Positions 1 through 9,522 of a stretch of 48,559 nucleotides of DNA are shown piece after piece. A model generated the notes under the pieces. The model was not told the origin of the DNA, ran no database searches, and saw only the letters and a list, made by a program, of their open reading frames with translations. Origin of the DNA: Leishmania donovani (Eukaryota > Euglenozoa > Kinetoplastea > Trypanosomatida > Trypanosomatidae); the NCBI RefSeq assembly GCF_000227135.1, contig NC_018255.1, positions 1,021,034 through 1,069,592 on the forward strand, read 5' to 3'. Numbering within the stretch: position 1 is the stretch's first letter; each line of letters starts with the position of its first letter. The translations under genes and the position numbers were made by a program.

Positions 1-1
1 C

Positions 2-2866
2 ATCGAAGCCAAGGCGAAGGCGTTGGAGAAGGAGTGGAACCGCAAGAACAAGCGGCTCACAAGCGAGTACCTGGACAGCATCTTGCCCAGAGAGTTCTTC
101 ACGGTGGCGGCGGTGCCAGCTGACTACAACCCGCTGCCGCCGGAGGAACCGAACTTCTACGAAATCGCCGTGCGCACCATGGACGTGTTTTCGATGCAGG
201 CCGGCGCAGCGGCGGCAGTGACGGCCGGCCTGGACGCGAACGGGCAGCCCATCAAGTACGACATCCCGGAGGACATGGGTGACGGCATGCCCACCATGAA
301 GGTCGAGGACGCCGCCGTGTTCGTCGAGCTGCTCAAGTACCACAAGGCAGAGAAGATCCCTGATGAGCATCTGCCTTCCTACCTCCTTATGAAGAACCTC
401 TTCAAGATCAAGAACGGCGACACGATGCAGCGCCGCGCCGGCACGCGCTACCTCCTCGACAAGGCAACGATCTTTGGCAGCCACTTTATCTTCCAGCGCC
501 TCAGCTACATCTGGAGCTCGGATATCCTCAACATTGAGGAGAAGCACTACTTCATCGACTTCATCAAGTCGCTGCTGCAGCAGATGGGCAAAGGCGCTCG
601 GCAGTTCACCAAGGAGGTGATTCACCTGGTGGAGCCGCTGCTTACGGCGCACGAGCGCATTCTGCGGGACGACGGCAAGCAGGTGCTCACCTTGCTGACA
701 CGGGTTGTGGGGTTTCAGGCGGTGTTTGCGGTGATTCGCGAGGACTTTGGCCACGCCGAGAGCATTGTGCGTCGTCACACGGCTCGTGTCATGGCAGTGG
801 TCGGGTATGCGGCCGGCACCGAGGAAGTGACGGCGGCGCTGCGTGACATGTCCTACGCCCCGTCGGCGCTTGCTCGCCAGACGGTCGTGCGCTCGATGGC
901 GGAGCTGGCGAAGATGGTGGGGCACGCGTTGATAGCGGCGCTGCCGGAGATGGTGGCAATGCTGGAGCGTCTGCTGCGCGACGAGAAGCGCGTGCAGCGG
1001 GATGCGGCCCTGGCGGTGGCGGCGATTGCCGAGGCGACGGCGCCGGACGGCATTGAGGAGCTGGCACCGCTGGTCGACGTCATCTGCGAGGAGTGCATGA
1101 AGGGGATCGGCAGCATGGCGTCGCCCTTCATCCAAGCCTTCGGTGCCTTGGTTCCGCTTATGTCCCCCTACGACGCGCAGGCTCGCACGGCGGCGATGAT
1201 GCCCAATCTCGTCAACCAGTTCAGCACACCGGAGGACGAGTTCCGCCGCGTTCTCATATCTGTCGTGCGCAAGTGCGTGTTGGCGGAGGGCGTGACGCCG
1301 CAGTTCATTCGGCAGACAATCCTAGAGCCGTTCTTTGAGGGCTTCTGGCGTGTGCGTCGCCTTGCCGCGGAGCGCCAAACATCAGGAAGTCTTGTAGCGA
1401 CGACGGTGGAGATTGCGAAGAAGCTGGGAAGCGTTGATGTGCTCGTGAAGTTATCACCAGACATGAAGGACGAGAGCGAGGAGTACCAGCGCATGGTGCT
1501 GACGGCCATCAAGAAGGTCGTGGACGCCACCGGCATGGATGCGGCCCCCGACACGCTCGTCACCTTCGTCCTCGACGGCGCCATAGCCGCCGTGCGCCAG
1601 GATGAGCTCGGCACGAGCAAGTTGGTCATGAATGTGCTTGCGACTATCTGCAACGCACTGGCGGCGCGGTTGCGGCCGTACCTGAAGCAGGTGTTCGACC
1701 TCATCAAGCGGCGCCGCGAGAATCGCGAGGCTTCGATGCGAGCGCAGACGGCCGACCTCGTCTCGCGCATTGCTCACACCGTCATGCTGGCGGACGGCGC
1801 CGTGTTCCTGCAGGACCTGGGGCTGAGCCTGTACGAGCGGCTCGAGGACCCGGATGCGCGGGCGCTGAGCGCGAACTTGCGCGCGGTACGCTCCATCTTA
1901 GGCGAGCTGGGCTCCCGCCGCTTCAAGCCCTCGGTGCGCGAGCTTCTGAAGCGGCTCACCTTCGTCATCAAGAGCCGCAACAGCCACGTGCAGAACGGCG
2001 CCATTGCCCTGATCGAGGACATTGCGACCAACTACGACACGGATGTCGACGCGATTCACCTGCACCAGCTGGCGACCCGTGGACTCTTCGAGCTGCTCGA
2101 CTCCCCGCAGCGGGCGACGCGACACGCGTGCGCGCGCACCTTTGGCGTCATCGCCAAGAAAATTCGCCCCTTCGCCATCATCCTCGAGCTGGTCGACAAC
2201 TTTCGCCAAGACAAGCGGCAGATTCGCATCTGCACGGCCGTGGCCCTGAGCGCCATCGCGAAGGAGTGCGGCCCCTTCACCATCATTCCCTACCTCCTGA
2301 ACGAGTACAAGATCAGCGAGGGGAAGCAGGTGGCGGTCATTGTGCAGCACTCGGTGCTCAAGGCGATCCGGTATATTTTCGAGGCCATCGGTTCGATCGG
2401 CAAGGAGTACGTCTATCCAATGATCCCGCTGCTGGAGCGCGCCTTGACGGAGACGAACATACAGATGCGACGCATGGCCGTGGAGGCCTGCCGCGCCATT
2501 CTGCTCTCCGTGGCCGGCAACGACGGCTTTGAGGACATCGCGCTGCACCTGCTGAATTTTGTCCACCCGAACATTGTGGAGCTGCTGGCTAAGAATGAGG
2601 TCAAGATCGGCGAGGAGCGCCTCAAGATGGTGACGGCCGTCGTGAGCTACTACGAGGCGGCGCGGGTGGTGATCGAGCCGGGGAAGCTGCTGCAGTACCT
2701 CTTGCAGGGCCTGTTCCACCCAGCGCGCAAGGTGCGCGACATCTACCGGCGAACTTACAACCTGATCTACGTCGGCAGCCCAGAGCGCCTCGTCCCGTAC
2801 TACCCACGCATTGAGAACGACGCCTCACATACGTACGTGCGCCATGAGCTGGAAGTGCTTCTCTAA
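2..2866 (+). CDS. SF3B1: Splicing factor 3B subunit 1 (SF3b155), C-terminal part, 5' truncated by window edge
   Basis: Core subunit of the U2 snRNP SF3b complex, which clamps the branch-point helix. In trypanosomatids it mainly serves SL trans-splicing, in the nucleus. The frame is open from base 2 with no credible ATG, so about 954 C-terminal residues are present and the N-terminus lies outside the window. The sequence is one long run of HEAT repeats. Segments characteristic of SF3B1 are clear: the block with RRAGTRYLLDKA near the left, DEKRVQRDAALAVAAIAEA at about 980-1035, AADLVSRIAHTVM at about 1748-1788, and the very conserved GLFHPARKVRDIYRR close to the C-terminus, followed by YPRIENDASHTYVRHELEVLL. 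The C-terminus aligns end to end with human SF3B1 as I remember it, so the stop at 2866 is natural. At the position matching the human cancer hotspot K700 the residue appears to be Arg (codon 989-991). Confidence 0.95.
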   Translation: MEAKAKALEKEWNRKNKRLTSEYLDSILPREFFTVAAVPADYNPLPPEEPNFYEIAVRTMDVFSMQAGAAAAVTAGLDANGQPIKYDIPEDMGDGMPTMKVEDAAVFVELLKYHKAEKIPDEHLPSYLLMKNLFKIKNGDTMQRRAGTRYLLDKATIFGSHFIFQRLSYIWSSDILNIEEKHYFIDFIKSLLQQMGKGARQFTKEVIHLVEPLLTAHERILRDDGKQVLTLLTRVVGFQAVFAVIREDFGHAESIVRRHTARVMAVVGYAAGTEEVTAALRDMSYAPSALARQTVVRSMAELAKMVGHALIAALPEMVAMLERLLRDEKRVQRDAALAVAAIAEATAPDGIEELAPLVDVICEECMKGIGSMASPFIQAFGALVPLMSPYDAQARTAAMMPNLVNQFSTPEDEFRRVLISVVRKCVLAEGVTPQFIRQTILEPFFEGFWRVRRLAAERQTSGSLVATTVEIAKKLGSVDVLVKLSPDMKDESEEYQRMVLTAIKKVVDATGMDAAPDTLVTFVLDGAIAAVRQDELGTSKLVMNVLATICNALAARLRPYLKQVFDLIKRRRENREASMRAQTADLVSRIAHTVMLADGAVFLQDLGLSLYERLEDPDARALSANLRAVRSILGELGSRRFKPSVRELLKRLTFVIKSRNSHVQNGAIALIEDIATNYDTDVDAIHLHQLATRGLFELLDSPQRATRHACARTFGVIAKKIRPFAIILELVDNFRQDKRQIRICTAVALSAIAKECGPFTIIPYLLNEYKISEGKQVAVIVQHSVLKAIRYIFEAIGSIGKEYVYPMIPLLERALTETNIQMRRMAVEACRAILLSVAGNDGFEDIALHLLNFVHPNIVELLAKNEVKIGEERLKMVTAVVSYYEAARVVIEPGKLLQYLLQGLFHPARKVRDIYRRTYNLIYVGSPERLVPYYPRIENDASHTYVRHELEVLL

Positions 2867-2890
2867 CAAACTGCAGCCCCCCACCCCCTC

Positions 2891-2917
<27 letters not shown>
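2891..2917. repeat. (CA)13 microsatellite
   Basis: Uninterrupted CA dinucleotides in the 3' flank of SF3B1. Confidence 0.95.
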
Positions 2918-2921
<4 letters not shown>

Positions 2922-3804
2922 GCAAACCCAGCGCAAGCGAGCAAGAGAGGCGGGACGTGCATACTTAAGCTCTTCGGCACAGTTGTTGACGAGTGCGTGC
3001 GTGCGAGGGGGAGGAGGCTACGCATGAGGCTGCAGTTCAGAGCCTCGAGGGCGGCTGTGTCGTGCGGGAGAGGGTATGAGTGTGTGGCCATCTTTTCTCT
3101 GCGGGTAACAGAATGCTGTCTGGCGTGCGCACGCGCGAGCACGTATGGCATACGCGCTGGCACCGCTAACTCGAATGGCAGAAATGCAGCAGAATAAAAG
3201 CAGGCGAGGGTAGGCGTCGACGCACGCGTGTGCACATGCATACGTGCCACGTGGCAGCGTGTCGAAGTGCCTTGTCGTGGGGGAGGGGCTGTCGAGGCCC
3301 GCTACTTGAAACACGTGCACAGGTGTACGACCGGACTTCACGGACAGGCGCACCGAATGGTGCAAGGCTGCGCGGAGGCGGACGGCCGGTGTGGAAATGA
3401 GAAGCATTCCACTAGCGCTGCGCTTTGAATGTGCGGGGGGGGGGTCGGGCAGGCAGCGAGACGCGGGTGCTGCGCCGATGAGTGATGCTCCTCGCCGCCC
3501 GTATGTATTCGCGCGTGTGGGTGTGCGTTCCTCGTGCGACGAAGCCTTTCTGTCGTTGTGTGTGTTGACGAGTACTCGCCGCCATCAAGCCGCACTTCTC
3601 CACAGTGTCGTTCCTTGCCCTCCTCCCTCTCCGTCTCTAACCCAACCCGGCGCAACCAATCACACATATCCAATGCACGGGGGGCTGCGAGAGAAACGCC
3701 GAGCACGTCCAATCGCGCACCCACCCACACACCGTCACAGATTCGTGAGCAAGGCAAACTACAGAGCAAACGCAGACCAGTCCAAGAGCCGTTGGCACGA
3801 CAGT

Positions 3805-3808
<4 letters not shown>

Positions 3809-3846
<38 letters not shown>
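3809..3846. repeat. (CA)19 microsatellite
   Basis: Longest uninterrupted CA tract in the window, in the SF3B1-LRR intergenic region. Likely length-polymorphic between strains. Confidence 0.95.
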
Positions 3847-3852
<6 letters not shown>

Positions 3853-4282
3853 CAGAGGAGCGGCCGCTGGGTTGTTTTCCCACTACTGTAAACTCTGTTT
3901 GTCTTTGTGAGTCTTGTGTGTCACAGACGGCTTGACGCACCCGCTCACCAATCTGCCTGCCTGCTTCTCACTTCCACGACAGTGCGCACACGCACTCCGT
4001 CTCCACCCAACTGCTTTGTGTGTCTCTCCTTCTTGCTTTCTGTTTTTGTCCCCCCCTCCTCCCCTGGTGAAGAGTCGCACGCGTTGACCTGTTCCGCTCT
4101 CCTCCTCCGACTCGCAACGGACGGCTGCAGCGCAATTTATTCGCCTTCACTCTTAACTCCTTTGTTTTGCCTCCCCCCTCACCGACCCCTTATATATACA
4201 TAGAGAGAGAGCACGCGTGAGAACCTCGCCTATATCCGTCAAGACGAGGGCGGCGCAGGGCCACGAGTGGACATTGCCGCAC

Positions 4283-4312
4283 CGTTTTCTGTCCTTCTCT
4301 TTCTCCATGTAG
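4283..4312 (+). promoter_or_regulatory. Predicted SL trans-splice acceptor for the LRR/IQ gene
   Basis: A pyrimidine tract at 4283-4307 is followed by a first AG at 4311-4312, giving a 5' UTR of about 170 nt. A second tract with CAG ending at 4366 is an alternative. Confidence 0.4.
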
Positions 4313-4484
4313 CGGTGTGTGCGCCGATCCCCGCCCTGAGTCTCTGTCTCGTTCTTCTGCTGGCAGATAACAAGGAAAGAAGGAAGCTGAAGGAGAGTGC
4401 TGCACACGGCACTGCAGCTCTCTCCAGATCTTCTCTCTCTATATTTCGGTTGTCACTGCCGTCACCGTCGCCATCGCTGTCGCC

Positions 4485-7145
4485 ATGCTCACCCCGATCC
4501 ATGGCGTGATGGACTTGTCCTTTGCCCCTGGCAAGGATCAAGAGCTGTCCGACCTGCCGTTTGAGAGATCGATGTTGCAGGAGCTGGCGCCAGAGGAGGT
4601 GCGTGAGTTGAACGTGACGCATGCGCAGATGCTCAGCCTCACCTCTACCCCTGGCGCCCTTATCAACGATGTGCTGCGGTATGTCACGGTGCTACGCGCG
4701 GCGCACAACCATGTTAGCAGCCTTCACGGCATCGAGGCATTTGGCTCGCTTGAGGTGCTGGACCTCAGCCACAACTGCCTCCGGGTCGTGGATGCACATG
4801 GGGCATCGCTGCTCAGAACGCTGAAGCAGCTGCGCACGGTGGATTTTTCGTATAACAACATGAACCTGCTCGATCTGAACGTCTCTGCCGGGGCGCCGTC
4901 CTCGCGGCTCTCCGGGCTAAGCGCCGGTGCGACGCCTGCGTTTTCCACGAGCGGCCCCAGTGGTGGCAGCGGGCGCCTGTCCTTCTCCGTTGCCGACCCA
5001 TCCGACGGTTTGCTCTCTCTGACTGCTATAAACCTATCGCACAACGCGTTTATAGACCTGCCAGACCTGCGCAGTGCGCCGCACCTGCAGGTGCTGAACA
5101 TGGGCCACAACAAGCTGGACGCCCTCGCCGAGCTCGACACTCGCCTGCCGCTTCTCTCACTGCACTCACTCGCGCTGCACTCGAATCAGCTACGGACCGC
5201 TACGGTGCTGCTGCCCTTGTGCGCCCTGGCGGCCACGCTCAAGCACACACAGGTCTTTCGCAACCCATTCACGCTTGCGCAAAGCCGTCCCAAGACAACC
5301 ATTAGAAACACCACCAACAGCAGACGCGCCAACCTGCCGGAGGGTGCGCTGGATGAGTCGATGTGGTGGCGCCCCTTCCTGCTGTGGCTCTGCCCGCTGC
5401 TCGTCACTGTTGACCAGGCGGAGTTTACGGCGAGTGAGCGGCGAGTGGCGGCCATCATGCTGTTCCGAGAGAACGGCTCTCTCTCCAAGTCGCGTATGGA
5501 GTACATGAACCCGCAGCGGAAGGACGACCTGGAGGCGTACCTGCGGCGCAACAGCGAGCTCGCCACTCCCCCGCACGATGCTATGGCCATCATAGACAAC
5601 ATCGAGCGACAGGAGGAGAGCCTGCAGGAGTACTCGGGCGTCGCGTGGGACGGTGACGCTGAGGGGGCCGGACAGATGGTGGTGCCCACCTACCGCATGA
5701 ACCCCTCCGGGATTCGCGGGGAGGCAGCAGCGCCCCGTTCCGCCAACGGCACCCTGAGTACATCACCGAACACGTACCCTGATCCTGCACCACTAGAGGT
5801 TGTCGGGTCAACCCTTCCAGGGGCGACGCCGATGGCGCAGTTCTCGCGCGGCGCCGGTGGGGCGGCGAGCCGATCCTCGTCTGGCGCTCGTGTCGTGGTG
5901 GTTGCCCCGGAAGCACTGTTCACCGTGAGCCCTAGCTCCAGCGGCGTGCTAAACACAAACCGCAACCGCCAGCGCGTCCACCCCGCCTCCATGACGAGCT
6001 TCGTCCGGGCGCTGCAGAGGAAGCTGCGGTCAATAGAGGAGGTGGTGGCGGTGCTGTGGCACGCTGACCTGTCGCGACGCACCAGGGCCGCCATTGTCAT
6101 TCAACGCGTCATGCGCGGCGCGTTGGCGCGCATGCACCTATCCGAGGAGGATGCGGAGAGCTGTCGCTTCATTCGATACCAGCTGCAACAGGCGACTGCC
6201 GCCTCGGCTGCGCAGGCGGCGCACGTCGCCAGCGGAGCCGCAGCACAGGCGAGTGGCAGTGGCGCTGGCGGCAATGACAGTGGTAGTGCGGCAACGAGGG
6301 GCGTGAGCCAGCGTCACCCGTCGTTAGAGCCGGTAGCGGACACCGGCTCAAACATGCAGGAGGTTCTCGTCTCCATGCGTAGCCTGCAGGAGGTGATGAG
6401 CAACATGTGGGCCGATCTTGAGGAGTATCGCGCGATGGCGGACCGTGAGCAGCGGCGCGCTGCTGTGCTCATTCAGCGATACTACCGCGGCTACCGTGCA
6501 CGCTGTGAGTACGGGCGGGCTTTAAAGCATCACCGCTCACTGGCGCCACCTCCGTCGTCGTGCGCCGCCGCATGCCGGTGCGCTTCGGAAACCGCCTGCC
6601 TGCGGAAGGAGGTGAGTGAGCTGCGCAGCGAGGTGAGGGAGCTTCGTGCGCTTCTTCAGCAGACGACGCGCCAGCAGCGACTGGCCGCATACGACGACCC
6701 GGAGCGCGCAATGGACGAAATCATTCGCAAACACGAGCAGCGCAGCAACGCCGATATACTCGCTGAGCCGACGTACTGCCCGCGCTCAAACGGCAGCAGC
6801 CAATCTCCCAGCGACATGCCCAGCCTCATCGAGCGAGCAGTTGGCGGCAGCGCGTCAGCGGAGAAGGCGGCGGACGACATCGACCAGGATCCATGCCAGC
6901 CGATGACGGACGATGGCGACGACGACGGCACCGCGAGGACGCTGGAAACAAACGACGGCCAACTTTCGGGAAGCGCAGCGCTGTCACATAGGGGGCCGGT
7001 GACCATGTCACAATCCCCCGAGCTGACCTCTCCGCTTGACAGCATGTCTTCGAGACAACGTGCATCAATGCAGACGACGCGCATCACGAAGTTACGGCCG
7101 AACTCGGGGAGCATAGTAAACGCTAGGCAGATTGGCAAGGAGTAG
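4485..7145 (+). CDS. Leucine-rich-repeat and IQ-motif protein, CEP97/LRRIQ2-like
   Basis: 886 aa, no recognised enzymatic domain. Residues about 45-260 form six or so LRR units of the SDS22 type (LEVLDLSHNCL, LTAINLSHNAF, LQVLNMGHNKL, LHSLALHSNQL). An LRR-cap-like block follows (RPFLLWLCPLLVTVDQ...SERRVAAIMLF). IQ motifs lie at about residue 538 (IQRVMRGALAR) and 661 (IQRYYRGYRAR), and a short coiled coil (LRKEVSELRSEVRELRALLQQ) at about 702-725. The tail is acidic and Ser-rich. The order LRR, cap, IQ, coiled coil and the overall length resemble the vertebrate centriolar protein CEP97. The post-LRR block (RP..L.WL..L..VD....S..E/R...) is also similar to CEP97 as I recall it. I infer a basal-body or flagellar role with calmodulin or centrin light chains. 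An alternative start is Met-9 (4509). Paralogous LRRC/LRRIQ families remain possible. Confidence 0.85.
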   Translation: MLTPIHGVMDLSFAPGKDQELSDLPFERSMLQELAPEEVRELNVTHAQMLSLTSTPGALINDVLRYVTVLRAAHNHVSSLHGIEAFGSLEVLDLSHNCLRVVDAHGASLLRTLKQLRTVDFSYNNMNLLDLNVSAGAPSSRLSGLSAGATPAFSTSGPSGGSGRLSFSVADPSDGLLSLTAINLSHNAFIDLPDLRSAPHLQVLNMGHNKLDALAELDTRLPLLSLHSLALHSNQLRTATVLLPLCALAATLKHTQVFRNPFTLAQSRPKTTIRNTTNSRRANLPEGALDESMWWRPFLLWLCPLLVTVDQAEFTASERRVAAIMLFRENGSLSKSRMEYMNPQRKDDLEAYLRRNSELATPPHDAMAIIDNIERQEESLQEYSGVAWDGDAEGAGQMVVPTYRMNPSGIRGEAAAPRSANGTLSTSPNTYPDPAPLEVVGSTLPGATPMAQFSRGAGGAASRSSSGARVVVVAPEALFTVSPSSSGVLNTNRNRQRVHPASMTSFVRALQRKLRSIEEVVAVLWHADLSRRTRAAIVIQRVMRGALARMHLSEEDAESCRFIRYQLQQATAASAAQAAHVASGAAAQASGSGAGGNDSGSAATRGVSQRHPSLEPVADTGSNMQEVLVSMRSLQEVMSNMWADLEEYRAMADREQRRAAVLIQRYYRGYRARCEYGRALKHHRSLAPPPSSCAAACRCASETACLRKEVSELRSEVRELRALLQQTTRQQRLAAYDDPERAMDEIIRKHEQRSNADILAEPTYCPRSNGSSQSPSDMPSLIERAVGGSASAEKAADDIDQDPCQPMTDDGDDDGTARTLETNDGQLSGSAALSHRGPVTMSQSPELTSPLDSMSSRQRASMQTTRITKLRPNSGSIVNARQIGKE

Positions 7146-8268
7146 GTGAGGCCGGATGGATATCGCAGTCCCCGTCTCCACAAGGAGCGAAAGGAAAGAG
7201 CCAGTGCGTTTGGCCGCATCATCATCGCGGCTCGAAAAGCGGGTGGAGACGGACGCAGCGAAGCGACAGGGCCCCATCCCCTCTCTCTCTCTCTTTCTCT
7301 TTGGCCGTGCGCCACAGATTTGCTGCAGCTCGTGTTGGCCGTGCTCGAGACGGCGGGCGGCGGGGGCGCGGTGAATTGAAGGGAAAGCACGGGGCGCACG
7401 TCTCTGTGTGTCTGACGGATGTGTGCACCATCTCTTAGGCTTCTTTTGCTTTTTTAAAGATTTCAGTACTGTTGATCGGCCACGTGTAGGCGTGCCATCA
7501 GGAAGCGGGTCGGAACGTTCGAGGTGCATCATCTACACACACACACACACATACACAACGAACGAGCTCTTCACGGCGGCGCCTTTAAGCGTTCTCATCT
7601 TTCTCATCTGGGCGATATGCGAGGCGAATACACGCACACCAACAGAAACCCACCGCTGCTTCTACGGGCAACATGGCAGTTTGGCTTACGTCTGCATGCG
7701 CGACGTCAACAGGCAGCGGCAGTCGTACATCTTTCCGGGCGGTGCGTGACGCAGCTCACATGATGATGGCTGGTCGTCGATTGACGCCTACGTCCAGCTG
7801 CTTTGCTGCGCCCCTTTTCCCTCTGTCTTGAGTCGCGCATCACCAAGCGAGCCCAAGATGTTTTGCCCCGCCTTTTCTCGTTCGTTTCTCTCTGTCTTGT
7901 GCCTTGATGACCCCTCCCCCTCACTGGCCCGCGCGCACATATATATGCGTGTCTGTGTGTGCATCATACTTGACTTAACGCGGCATCTGCGGCGCGCTTT
8001 CCTGCAGTGGACCGTCTCTTCCCGTTTCTTCACGTTGGTGCGCTCACTTGCGCGCCCTCTCACGCGCGCGCCTTCCATCGTCTTTCTCCGTGCTGCTGGT
8101 GGAGTTGCACCCAAGCGCACCGAGGGAGGCACGCGACTGCACACGCACAGGCGCCTTCTGTTCTGCGCCCTTTCCTCACGACACCTGCAACGAGGATTGC
8201 TCATCAGCTAACCGCGCACACACCTAAACAAATACGCGCAAGAGGACCGCCTGCGAGGCACTGCATTC
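7146..8268 (+). other. Intergenic/UTR region
   Basis: No gene supported. It contains a CT-rich stretch at 7281-7304, an (AC)n tract at 7535-7551 and several pyrimidine tracts. The last, at about 8153-8177, is followed by AG at 8193-8194 and CAG at 8205-8207 and is the likely splice signal for the next gene. Confidence 0.6.
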
Positions 8269-9522
8269 ATGGTCGCCACGCTTTCCCACGCGCCACCACC
8301 AGTGGTGGCGAACTTCTACCAGAACAGCTTCAAACAGCTCAGCATGGTGCAGCAGAAGCAAGTAGGGCTGCTTGTGGGGGTGGCCGTTGCAGACGCGGCA
8401 GCGCGCCCGCTGAACGGCTACAGCAAGGAGCAAGTGGAGGCGTATCTGCGGAACAAGTGCGAGGAGACCGGTGGGACAGCCTTGACGCCAACGGCCGTGG
8501 CAGAGACAGAGATCAGCTTGTTGGCGTTTGCACGCGCGCCACCGCGGGAGATCAAGACGCGCAGCAGTCCTGCGCACGGCAGCGAAGATAGGTCTTCAGC
8601 CGCGTCTTCATCGCTGTTGGAATCTTCGTATGCCCCCCTCCTCGCCCACTCCTTCACATATCAGCTCTACTTTGAGATGTTGCGCGCAATGAGCAGCGCG
8701 CGCGGCGAGTTCGCGGTAGACTACGTGCAGGAGCGCCTTGTCCGCTCCGCTGCAGCAGTGGATGAGCAGCAGACGTTCGCTGCCGAGCATGCGTCGCTCT
8801 TGCACACCCTCTGCACCCTGCTGCCCACCCCTGCTATCTACCCTTATGCCAGTGATGCAGCGCTGCGAAGCTATCTTGATCCGTTCACTGCGTTCCTCAC
8901 AGAGTCTCCGATGCCCCTGCAAGTGGCCGATGCTGACGGTGGCCAGGGCGACGGCGTGTCGCCTGCTGAGGTTGCTGCCACCGAGCAGGCGGCGGTACAG
9001 GACTACACCTTCTCTGTACTCGGCGTCGTGCTTCGACAGCTGCAAAGTAACCCTGATGCCACGCGCAACGCAGCGTTCATGGCAGTGCCTGGAACGGCTG
9101 CGGTATTCCCGCTAGATGTGCAGCCTTTCGTGCCGTGCAAGGCGGACACGTCTGCGGAGCCTCGCGCGCGACTCTGCACAGTGCCGCGGCACCTAGCCAC
9201 TCGCGCCACCTCGATGAGCTCGTCAGCCATGACCGGCTTTCGGTGGCTGCCGCAGCGGTCCACAGCGACGGACGCCGCCACAGTGCGTGAGGGGCTCAGC
9301 ATCGCACAAGCTCCCGTTACGTTTGCACAGGGAGTCGCGCAGGCGATCCGGCTCGGCGGTCCAACGTGCCAGCGAGCTATGCTGGTTGGCGCGCTGCTGG
9401 GGGCGAAGCTTGGGGTGCGGCACATTCCGATGGAATGGCTGAGCGCCACGGCCGACCACAAGCCCGTGTCCACGATGGCGCTGGAGGTGGCGCAGTGGAG
9501 TTGGAACCCCCCACCTCACTAA
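8269..9522 (+). CDS. ADP-ribosylglycohydrolase-fold protein of the J1-crystallin/SelJ type, active site degenerate
   Basis: 417 aa. The N-terminus (GLLVGVAVADAAARPLNGY, residues 33-51) and the C-terminal block (AIRLGGPTCQRAMLVGALLGAKLGVRHIPMEWL, about residues 361-393) match the first and last helices of the ADP-ribosylglycohydrolase family (PF03747). That family removes ADP-ribose from protein side chains using two Mg ions. The 'VADAAA.PL' form is typical of the J1-crystallin/selenoprotein J branch. Metal-binding positions look changed: the usual DD(T) near the second helix reads SFTYQLYFEML, and the C-terminal GGD reads GGP. I therefore infer a non-catalytic or altered-function member. A Ser/Ala-rich insert (about residues 95-125) interrupts the domain. 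The start is the first ATG after the splice tract, directly before low-complexity sequence. The family call rests on the two motif blocks only. Confidence 0.8.
   Translation: MVATLSHAPPPVVANFYQNSFKQLSMVQQKQVGLLVGVAVADAAARPLNGYSKEQVEAYLRNKCEETGGTALTPTAVAETEISLLAFARAPPREIKTRSSPAHGSEDRSSAASSSLLESSYAPLLAHSFTYQLYFEMLRAMSSARGEFAVDYVQERLVRSAAAVDEQQTFAAEHASLLHTLCTLLPTPAIYPYASDAALRSYLDPFTAFLTESPMPLQVADADGGQGDGVSPAEVAATEQAAVQDYTFSVLGVVLRQLQSNPDATRNAAFMAVPGTAAVFPLDVQPFVPCKADTSAEPRARLCTVPRHLATRATSMSSSAMTGFRWLPQRSTATDAATVREGLSIAQAPVTFAQGVAQAIRLGGPTCQRAMLVGALLGAKLGVRHIPMEWLSATADHKPVSTMALEVAQWSWNPPPH

Larger units (their letters stand above)
2867..4484 (+). other. Intergenic/UTR region between SF3B1 and the LRR/IQ gene
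   Basis: No convincing gene. It holds a (CA)13 tract at 2891-2917, a (CA)19 tract at 3809-3846, and pyrimidine-rich stretches at about 3597-3640 and 4283-4307. Open frames here are low in complexity (His/Thr or Cys/Val runs from the microsatellites) and overlap in many frames, as expected of UTR sequence. Confidence 0.7.

Noticed and set aside
3338..3940. 200-codon frame upstream of the LRR/IQ gene
   Set aside because: It contains a Cys/Val run from the GT microsatellite and overlaps other frames of equal length; UTR sequence.
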